Under the pieces are notes generated by a model. It saw only the letters and a program-made list of their open reading frames with translations. It made no database searches and had not been told where the DNA came from. The position numbers and the translations under genes are program-made. Shown piece by piece: positions 58,143 to 64,000 of a stretch of DNA of 64,000 bases (position 1 is the stretch's first letter; each line of letters opens with the position of its first letter). Source of the stretch: an uncultured Eubacterium sp. Lineage in GTDB: Bacteria; Bacillota; Clostridia; Lachnospirales; Lachnospiraceae. Location of the stretch: assembly GCA_910584875.1 (NCBI GenBank), contig CAJUDA010000001.1, positions 121,568 to 185,567 of the forward strand, written 5' to 3'.

Positions 58143-58170
58143 AATACCGTAAAAAAATTACGGATCAAGG

Positions 58171-58199
58171 TTGTGGTTTATTCTTTTTTGGGGTATACT
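58171..58199 (+). promoter_or_regulatory. Promoter of the ATPase/TOPRIM-like pair
   Basis: TTGTGG (58171-58176), 17 bases and TATACT (58194-58199). A small hairpin, CCGTAA/TTACGG (58147-58163), lies just after the nitrilase stop. Base composition drops to AT-rich from here to about 60.5 kb. Confidence 0.6.
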
Positions 58200-58259
58200 G
58201 TAATAAGAACAATTCAAAATGGATGCTTGTTTTATAGTCAGGGAAAGGTGGTATCTGGT

Positions 58260-59411
58260 ATGCTCACTAAATTTGAATTAAAGAATTATAAAAATTTCAA
58301 AGAAAAAATAACTCTTGATTTAACAAAAGTGGGGGGGTATCAATTCAGCACTGACTGCGTTAAAAATAATGTATTAAATAAAGTGCTTATGTATGGAAAA
58401 AATGCCACAGGAAAAACGAATTTTGGACGGGCAGTAATAGATATCCGACAGATTATTTCTGGAAATAAAAGATTAGCAGATGGAATATTTTTAAATGCCA
58501 GTTCAGAGGAAAATTCCGTGTTGTTTTCCTATACCTTTCAATTTGGTGATAATGAGGTCGTATACCAGTATAAGAGACTGTCCCAGAGCAGATTGTCAGG
58601 GGAAGAGCTTTGGATCGATGGGAGACAGATCTATCAGGTTGATTTTGTGAATAAAAAATGTGAATTTCTAAATTTGTCAATTATTAATGCAGAAACGATC
58701 AATATAGACAGATATATCCTGGCGCTGGACACAGAAGATAATCTGGAAGAGGATTCTGTAAGTCAGATACCTTTTTTGCGATGGCTGATCAATAATACAG
58801 CATTTGACTCTGACTCTGTCATTATCAGTTTGGCGGACTATGTTTTAAATATGCGGATGATGACTACAGGACGCATCGGCGGTAATTTGTTTACCAGAGG
58901 ATATGATGCTTTTTTTGAACAACTGGCAGATAAAAAAGAATTAGATAAATTTGAAGGATTTCTGAATTATATGGGGGTTTCTTGCAGGCTGGCGGTGGAA
59001 AGAATACCAGATGGAAGGTATGAGTTGTATTTTAAATATAAGAAATTGGTGCCATTTAGGGAAAGTGCTTCACGTGGAACAGTTGCTCTGTTAAATATTT
59101 ATCGAAGAATTATAAATATTGCGAAAAAGTCAACTCTGCTATATCTGGATGAATATGATGCCTTTTTTCATTATGAAATGGCGGAAAAACTTATCATTTA
59201 CTTTAAACAGAATTTCCCGGACAGTCAGATGATATTTACTACTCACAATACCAGTCTGATGTCAAACCGTCTGCTGAGGCCAGACTGTCTTTTTATCCTG
59301 TCAGAAAAAGGAAATCTGACGGCTTTGTGTGATGCAACAAACAGAGAACTGAGGGAAGGGCATAATTTGCGGAAGATGTATATCAGTGGTGAATTTGAAG
59401 AGTTTGAATAA
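58260..59411 (+). CDS. SMC/OLD-like AAA ATPase of putative two-gene defence system
   Basis: The 383-residue protein starts at ATG 58260 (AAAGGTGG 8 bases upstream). It opens with LTKFELKNYKNFKE, has Walker A GKNATGKT (residues 46-53), a helical insert and then Walker B LLYLDEYDAFF (about residues 293-303) with FTTHNTSL as the switch region. The tail NLRKMYISGEFEEFE resembles that of AAA_15/AAA_21 ATPases found in defence loci (RloA, AriA, OLD groups). It lacks its own TOPRIM domain, but the next gene looks TOPRIM-like. Codons and AT content differ from neighbours, suggesting transfer. Confidence 0.85.
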   Translation: MLTKFELKNYKNFKEKITLDLTKVGGYQFSTDCVKNNVLNKVLMYGKNATGKTNFGRAVIDIRQIISGNKRLADGIFLNASSEENSVLFSYTFQFGDNEVVYQYKRLSQSRLSGEELWIDGRQIYQVDFVNKKCEFLNLSIINAETINIDRYILALDTEDNLEEDSVSQIPFLRWLINNTAFDSDSVIISLADYVLNMRMMTTGRIGGNLFTRGYDAFFEQLADKKELDKFEGFLNYMGVSCRLAVERIPDGRYELYFKYKKLVPFRESASRGTVALLNIYRRIINIAKKSTLLYLDEYDAFFHYEMAEKLIIYFKQNFPDSQMIFTTHNTSLMSNRLLRPDCLFILSEKGNLTALCDATNRELREGHNLRKMYISGEFEEFE

Positions 59412-59435
59412 CAGAAATAATAGGGGATTGATACG

Positions 59436-60446
59436 ATGAGGAAGAGAAGAAAAAATCTGTTTGTGGTGGAGGGACATCATGAAAAGAATATTCTTTTTCG
59501 GCTAATGCTCCGATGTTTTCCAGAGATGGATATTGATATGGAGTCCATATGGATCTATGGAACAAATATTTATAGGCTGGAGCAGGATATCATAAAGGAG
59601 TATGGTGATGATTGGGATGAAGAAGATATTGATCTGCCCTTTGTGATCAGTAAGAGAAAACAGTTTGATCCGATCCAGTATAAAAACGATTTTACCAATA
59701 TAATTCTGGTATTTGACTATGAGCACCATGCTCCTGAATTTGATGAATGTGTGATTGAAAAATTTCAGCGTTATTTTACAGACGCTGCTGATGTCGGCAG
59801 GCTTTATATCAATTATCCGATGATTGAATCCTATCAGCATTTACATATACCACTGCCGGATGGACAATATAAAGACAGATTGGTTTCGGTAAAGATAAAT
59901 CCGGGAAAAGAATATAAAAAGATAGTAAAAGATTTTGATATTTCTAAACGTGTAAAATTTTTAACAAAAATAGATGATATATTAAAAAAGAAATATGAAG
60001 TTCAGGATGAATATCTGCGATTTCAATGTGTCAATCATCTGCTTTCCATTTCTACATCCGATCATTTAACAGAAAAGATAGAACAGATTTTAAAAGGGTG
60101 TTTGGCGGAAGATTGTATTCAGACAGCCAGGCATTTATTTTGTGATAAAATATTGCGTATGGGTTATCTGGAGAATGGTTATTCCTATTGGAGTTATATG
60201 AGAAAACTATTTGTACAGATTATTTTGCAAAATATATGTAAAGCTAATAAAATTCAAAATGGCACGTATGATATTAGTGACGGACAATATAAAACCTGTT
60301 TTGATAAGTTGGATTTATGCAGGATTTTGCATAAGCAGAATGAAGTGGGCAGAGACAGAGAAAATGGTTATATATGGATATTGAACACATGTGTCTTTAT
60401 TATTCCTGATTATCATTTTGATCTTGTATTGAGAAATCTCGAATAG
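59436..60446 (+). CDS. TOPRIM-like partner protein of the ATPase, unknown family
   Basis: The 336-residue protein begins RKNLFVVEGHHEKNILF, where E12-G13 fits the first acidic motif of TOPRIM folds. FDYEHH (D94, E96) fits the later D-x-D/E motif, and NYPMIESYQH (127-136) is a further striking segment. The C-terminal half is helical and unrecognised. It follows the ATPase by 24 bases and shares its AT-rich composition. A role as the nuclease effector is likely by analogy with PARIS (AriA/AriB) and RloA/RloB pairs, but I cannot assign it to either. Confidence 0.6.
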   Translation: MRKRRKNLFVVEGHHEKNILFRLMLRCFPEMDIDMESIWIYGTNIYRLEQDIIKEYGDDWDEEDIDLPFVISKRKQFDPIQYKNDFTNIILVFDYEHHAPEFDECVIEKFQRYFTDAADVGRLYINYPMIESYQHLHIPLPDGQYKDRLVSVKINPGKEYKKIVKDFDISKRVKFLTKIDDILKKKYEVQDEYLRFQCVNHLLSISTSDHLTEKIEQILKGCLAEDCIQTARHLFCDKILRMGYLENGYSYWSYMRKLFVQIILQNICKANKIQNGTYDISDGQYKTCFDKLDLCRILHKQNEVGRDRENGYIWILNTCVFIIPDYHFDLVLRNLE

Positions 60447-60480
60447 CAATGTTAATAATATCCACCGCAGACGATGAACA

Positions 60481-60509
60481 TTGACGTTACCGTCCCTCTC
60501 TGATATAAT
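60481..60509 (+). promoter_or_regulatory. Sigma-A promoter before PH-domain gene
   Basis: TTGACG (60481-60486), 17 bases and TATAAT (60504-60509). The host-type genes downstream therefore have their own start, leaving the ATPase pair self-contained. Confidence 0.75.
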
Positions 60510-60550
60510 ATCAAAAGTAACCAGACACCCTGAAGTAAGGAGGAATTGCT

Positions 60551-60916
60551 ATGGATTACATATGGAGTGACCGGAAAAGAACACTTTTTGGTCTGCCATT
60601 ATCATTTACAAAATATCGGCTCACAGAAGACCGTTTATTTATTGAAAAGGGATTTTTAAGTAAAAACGAGGATGAAGTACGTCTTTACCGGATCCTGGAT
60701 CTGTCACTAAACCGTTCCCTGGGACAGAGAATCTTTGGAGTCGGCACGATACACTGTTATTCTGCGGATAAAAGCATGAATGAATTTGATATCCTGAGTA
60801 TTAAAAGGTCAAAAGAGATCAAAGAGATGCTGTCGGAGCTGGTGGAGAAACAGAGAGATCTGAAACATGTCACGAACCGGGAATTTATGGCATATGATGA
60901 TGAAGAAGAAGTGTGA
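60551..60916 (+). CDS. Bacterial PH-domain protein
   Basis: The 121-residue protein is a single bPH_2-like domain (YRLTEDRLFIEKGFL, then LYRILDLSLNRSLGQRIFGVG and the IKEMLSEL helix). No membrane span is present, unlike YdbS-type proteins. Function is unknown. TAAGGAGG precedes the ATG and cysK follows 12 bases after the stop. Confidence 0.82.
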   Translation: MDYIWSDRKRTLFGLPLSFTKYRLTEDRLFIEKGFLSKNEDEVRLYRILDLSLNRSLGQRIFGVGTIHCYSADKSMNEFDILSIKRSKEIKEMLSELVEKQRDLKHVTNREFMAYDDEEEV

Positions 60917-60928
60917 AAGGAAATTGTG

Positions 60929-61852
60929 ATGGATAGAAATGCATTAGACTTGATCGGAAATACACCACTTGTCAGTCTGGAGAAAATGACAGGTTTTTCT
61001 ATTTATGCAAAAGCAGAATTTTTGAATCCCGGCGGGAGCATCAAAGACCGTGTGGCAAAGAATATGGTGGAACAGGCGGAAAAGAAAGGGGTACTGAAAC
61101 CGGGGATGACGATCGTAGAGCCCACATCCGGCAATACAGGGATCGGACTGGCTTTTGTCGGGGTGAGAAAAGGGTATCATGTGATCATCGTCATGCCGGA
61201 AAATATGAGTGAGGAACGAAAAATTCTGATCCGTATGCTGGGAGCGGAGCTGGTACTGACGCCACAGGAGCTCAGCATCGGGGGTTCTGTGGCAAAAGCA
61301 GAAGAAATTGTGCGGGAGCGGGGAAACTGTTTTCTTCCCCAGCAGTTCGAAAATCCCGACAATCCCGATATCCACTATAGAACTACTGCTGTAGAACTTT
61401 ATGAACAGATGGAGAAGAAAATTGATATTTTCGTTTCCGGCCTGGGAAGCGGCGGCACACTGCAGGGGATGGGGAAGTATCTCAAGGAGAAAAACCCGGA
61501 TCTGATCCTGGCGGCGGTAGAGCCAAAAGATGTATCGGCGCTGCGGGGACATAAACCAGGCATACACAGTATCCAGGGGATCGGTGATGGATTTGTCCCG
61601 GCGGTACTCGACCGGTCGCTGATCGATGATATTATTGAAGTGCCGGATGAGGACGCTGTGGCAGTGACAAAAGAACTTGCCATGGGACCGGGATTTCTGT
61701 GTGGGATCTCATCGGGCGCCAATGTGTGGGCGGCTATGCGTCTTGCTGAAAAATACGGCAGGGACAAAGTGATCGGCACCGTGCTTCCGGACAGGATGGA
61801 ACGGTATTTTAGTACCGGGCTTTTTGGACAGTCCGGTGATAACCAGAAATGA
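60929..61852 (+). CDS. cysK: Cysteine synthase (O-acetylserine sulfhydrylase)
   Basis: The 307-residue PLP enzyme has the lysine in NPGGSIKDRVA, the substrate loop PTSGNTGIGLA, and the glycine loop GSGGTLQGMG. It makes cysteine from O-acetylserine and sulfide. Its end carries the usual PDRMERYFSTGLF motif. The start at ATG 60929 follows AAAGGAAA; an adjacent GTG is possible. Confidence 0.95.
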   Translation: MDRNALDLIGNTPLVSLEKMTGFSIYAKAEFLNPGGSIKDRVAKNMVEQAEKKGVLKPGMTIVEPTSGNTGIGLAFVGVRKGYHVIIVMPENMSEERKILIRMLGAELVLTPQELSIGGSVAKAEEIVRERGNCFLPQQFENPDNPDIHYRTTAVELYEQMEKKIDIFVSGLGSGGTLQGMGKYLKEKNPDLILAAVEPKDVSALRGHKPGIHSIQGIGDGFVPAVLDRSLIDDIIEVPDEDAVAVTKELAMGPGFLCGISSGANVWAAMRLAEKYGRDKVIGTVLPDRMERYFSTGLFGQSGDNQK

Positions 61853-61865
61853 GGTGCAAAATGTT

Positions 61866-63173
61866 ATGAAACGTATTACGATAGCAGCAGCCCTGGTGTG
61901 CATGGCTCTGATCGCCGGACTGGGCAGACGGACGACAGCGCAGGCAGGTTCCTTCAGTACGAGAGGAGTCTGGGTGTCCTGTTTTGAGTATGCAGATCTT
62001 GGGCTGAATGACAAAAGTGAATCTGTATTTAGAAAGAACGCAAATCTTTTATTTTCAAGGATTAAGGCGAATGGATGCAATACGGTATATTTTCATGTGA
62101 GATCGTATGATGATGCGATTTATCCATCGTCTGTTGTAGGATGGAGTACCCGGATCAGTAAAAAGGGAAAAGCTCTTCCCTATGATCCGCTGAAGATCCT
62201 GATCGATTCGGCACACCGGTATGGTCTATCGTTCCATGCATGGATGAATCCTTACCGGGTGACGCAGAAGAAGGTGCTGAATCCGGCGTCGGATAAGACC
62301 AATGAACGGATCGTGGCTCAGGTAAAGGAGATTGTCAATAAGTACAAAGTTGACGGGATTCATTTTGACGATTATTTCTATCCGACAAACGAAAAGAAAT
62401 ATAAGAAAGTGAAAAAAGCGACACGCATGAAGCATGTTAATGTGATGGTACGCAAGGTTTATGATACCGTCAAGAAGAAAAGCAGCCGTCTTAAGTTCGG
62501 TATCAGTCCGGCGGGGAGCATGGACTATTGTGAGAGCATCGGGGCAGATGTCAAAACATGGATGTCGTCTTCCGGCTATGTCGATTATATTGTGCCGCAG
62601 ATTTACTGGTCAGACCAGTACATTATGCTGGGAAAGAAAACCGCTTTATTTAAAGAACGGCTTGCAGAATGGAGATTGTACAATAAACGGGATATTCCGA
62701 TGTATATCGGTCTGGCGCTGTATAAGGCGGGCGAAAGTCTGAAAGAGGATCCGGGCTGGCGCAAAAAATCTAGTAATATTGCAAACCAGCTGTCGCAGAT
62801 CCGCGCCGGCAACACAGAAGGCTACGTTTTATTTTCCTATCTGGATCTCTACCGTTCCGGTGCGGCAAAAGAGGTAAAGAATTATCTGACCACTGTCGGG
62901 AAAATGAGTCTCAATAAAAAGAAGAAGACAATACGCGCCGGAAAGGCATACAGGCTCCGGGCATCCTTTTCACTGACAAGACTAAAAGGGAAGACGGTTA
63001 CGTGGAAGAGCTCCAATAAAAAGATTGCCTCGGTGACAAAGAATGGCAGGATCCGGGCAAAGAAAAAAGGAAAGGTTACCATATATGCCAGTTATGGAAG
63101 GCTGAAGAAAAAATGTGTGGTAAAAGTATTGGCGAAGAAGAAAAAGAGCAGTAAAAAATCAAAGAAAAAATAA
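61866..63173 (+). CDS. Exported GHL10-like glycosyl hydrolase-family protein with Ig-like tail
   Basis: The 435-residue protein from ATG 61866 has a signal peptide (about residues 1-25), then a GHL10/DUF187-type barrel: FSTRGVWVSCFEYAD, SFHAWMNPYRV and GIHFDDYFYP with the likely catalytic acids. A Big_2-type Ig-like domain follows (TWKSSNKKIASVTKNGRI). The protein ends with a lysine run (KKKSSKKSKKK), suggesting binding to anionic wall polymers. In this family a role on peptidoglycan or surface glycan has been proposed; no substrate is evident. Confidence 0.85.
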   Translation: MKRITIAAALVCMALIAGLGRRTTAQAGSFSTRGVWVSCFEYADLGLNDKSESVFRKNANLLFSRIKANGCNTVYFHVRSYDDAIYPSSVVGWSTRISKKGKALPYDPLKILIDSAHRYGLSFHAWMNPYRVTQKKVLNPASDKTNERIVAQVKEIVNKYKVDGIHFDDYFYPTNEKKYKKVKKATRMKHVNVMVRKVYDTVKKKSSRLKFGISPAGSMDYCESIGADVKTWMSSSGYVDYIVPQIYWSDQYIMLGKKTALFKERLAEWRLYNKRDIPMYIGLALYKAGESLKEDPGWRKKSSNIANQLSQIRAGNTEGYVLFSYLDLYRSGAAKEVKNYLTTVGKMSLNKKKKTIRAGKAYRLRASFSLTRLKGKTVTWKSSNKKIASVTKNGRIRAKKKGKVTIYASYGRLKKKCVVKVLAKKKKSSKKSKKK

Positions 63174-63194
63174 GAGGGAAACAGGAGGTATTTT

Positions 63195-63770
63195 GTGGTT
63201 GAGTGGTTTGACAATACGGTGCTGGACTGGTTTCTTTCAATCCAGGCTCCGGTCCTGACACCGGTTTTCCGGTTCTTTACTTTAATCGGAGAAGGAGGCG
63301 CTGTCTGGATCGCCATAGGGATCCTGATGCTTGCCCGGAAATCCAGCCGTGCTGCCGGTATGGCGGTGCTGTTATCACTGGTGTTTTGTCTGATCACGGG
63401 CAATGCTTTCCTGAAAAATGTGGTAGCGAGACCACGGCCGTGCTGGCGGCATCCGGAGATTGAGATGCTGATCCGTATCCCAGGGGATTATTCCTTTCCC
63501 TCAGGGCATACGATGTCGTCTTTTGCGGCGGCAGCGGGAGTGTTTTTGTGGGATAAGAGATGGGGGACGGCAGCGCTGGCAGGGGCGGCTGTGATCGCAG
63601 TGTCACGGATGTATTTTTATGTACATTATCCAACGGATATTCTGGCAGGGCTGGTAATCGGACTTTTACTTGCGCTGACAGCGAAATGGCTGATTGATAA
63701 GATCATGAAATACAGCAGCAAAAAAGGGAGGAAACCATGGAGACAAAGAAAAGGGGAGCGGGCAGAGTAA
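63195..63770 (+). CDS. PAP2-family membrane phosphatase
   Basis: The 191-residue membrane protein starts at GTG 63195 (ACAGGAGG upstream). It has the three PAP2 motifs: KNVVARPRP, PSGH with the catalytic His, and SRMYFYVHYPTDILAG. It may act on undecaprenyl pyrophosphate or phosphatidylglycerol phosphate. Its end overlaps the next gene by 34 bases. Confidence 0.92.
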   Translation: MVEWFDNTVLDWFLSIQAPVLTPVFRFFTLIGEGGAVWIAIGILMLARKSSRAAGMAVLLSLVFCLITGNAFLKNVVARPRPCWRHPEIEMLIRIPGDYSFPSGHTMSSFAAAAGVFLWDKRWGTAALAGAAVIAVSRMYFYVHYPTDILAGLVIGLLLALTAKWLIDKIMKYSSKKGRKPWRQRKGERAE

Positions 63771-64000
63771 TCGCCCTGATCATGGGTGTTGTGGCAGCAG
63801 TCACGATTGTGGCGGCAGCGGCAATGGCAGCTACCGGCACGGGAGTGTTCCGTTCGGATAAAACAAAGGCTTTTGAGCTTCTGGCGCAGATGCCGGACAA
63901 ACTGGGGCGCTCTGATATCAGTGAATATCTCGGGCTGGAGAAGCTGCTGGAAAAGAGCAGTGAAAAAGGAATATCGCAGAATGTACGTCTGTCCGGACTG
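63737..64000 (+). CDS. Exported or membrane-anchored protein, 3' end outside window
   Basis: ATG 63737 follows GGGAGGAAAC and overlaps the PAP2 gene in another frame. The 88 visible codons give a basic N-terminus, a hydrophobic Ala/Val segment (about residues 11-33) and a polar region (AFELLAQMPDKLGRSDISEY). The frame is open to the window edge. The family is not recognised. Confidence 0.75.
   Translation, partial: METKKRGAGRVIALIMGVVAAVTIVAAAAMAATGTGVFRSDKTKAFELLAQMPDKLGRSDISEYLGLEKLLEKSSEKGISQNVRLSGL

Noticed and set aside
58147..58163. Terminator after the nitrilase gene
   Set aside because: The CCGTAA/TTACGG stem is only six pairs and has no T-run; evidence is too weak to list as a terminator.

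Overview
This window reads as chromosome of an anaerobic, moderate-GC Firmicute of class Clostridia, most likely a Lachnospiraceae-type gut bacterium. The reasons are the strong AGGAGG ribosome binding sites, TTGACA/TATAAT promoters with 17-base spacers, a sodium-pump decarboxylase operon, a HisF-like/HisI/HisE fusion, a tryptophan T-box leader and a Gram-positive type IV pilus locus. I see no rRNA, tRNA, CRISPR array or intact prophage. From about 1.4 kb onward almost every gene is on the + strand; the exceptions are the D,D-carboxypeptidase at the left edge and a subtilisin-like protease at 44.9-45.8 kb.

Layout. 0-1.2 kb: D-Ala-D-Ala carboxypeptidase (minus). 1.4-6.2 kb: a five-gene biotin-dependent, Na+-translocating decarboxylase operon with both a 12S-type and a 5S-type carboxyltransferase. 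6.3-9.9 kb: a methyltransferase, a REC/HD-GYP/GGDEF c-di-GMP protein and a small gene behind a sigma-28-like promoter. 9.9-10.5 kb: a giant imperfect palindrome. 10.5-14.2 kb: ylxM-ffh-rpsP-khpA-rimM-trmD (protein targeting, ribosome and tRNA maturation). 14.2-16.1 kb: hisB and a HisF-like/HisI/HisE fusion. 16.3-34.1 kb: a type IV pilus locus (pilB, pilT, pilC, two major pilins, pilD, a pilM-pilN fusion, pilO-like, four pilin-like proteins and a 931-residue exported protein), interrupted after pilC by an Rpn-family nuclease module. 34.1-38.7 kb: rnhB, a stand-alone FlhB tail, a YraN-family gene, der, plsY and gpsA. 38.7-44.9 kb: a T-box-controlled trpEGDCBA operon without trpF. 44.9-47.7 kb: protease, then a three-gene His-rich protein/ECF sigma/anti-sigma unit. 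47.7-52.5 kb: an MMPL transporter, a heptad-repeat exported protein and a TetR regulator. 52.6-58.1 kb: a CDP-glycerol glycerophosphotransferase-like gene, a heterodimeric ABC exporter and a nitrilase-family amidohydrolase. 58.2-60.4 kb: an AT-rich two-gene ATPase plus TOPRIM-like pair that looks like an uncharacterised defence module. 60.5-64 kb: a PH-domain protein, cysteine synthase, a GHL10-like exported protein, a PAP2 phosphatase and the start of another exported protein.

The strongest candidates for undescribed biology are: (1) the ATPase/TOPRIM-like pair; (2) the Rpn module, where a small gene duplicates exactly the C-terminal piece that an internal ribosome binding site in the full-length gene would also produce; (3) the His-rich protein/ECF sigma/anti-sigma operon, whose first and last products share a poly-His tail; (4) the roughly 550-base palindromic element before ylxM; and (5) the pilus locus with its very large accessory proteins. 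All assignments come from reading the sequence and remembered family features; no database search was run.
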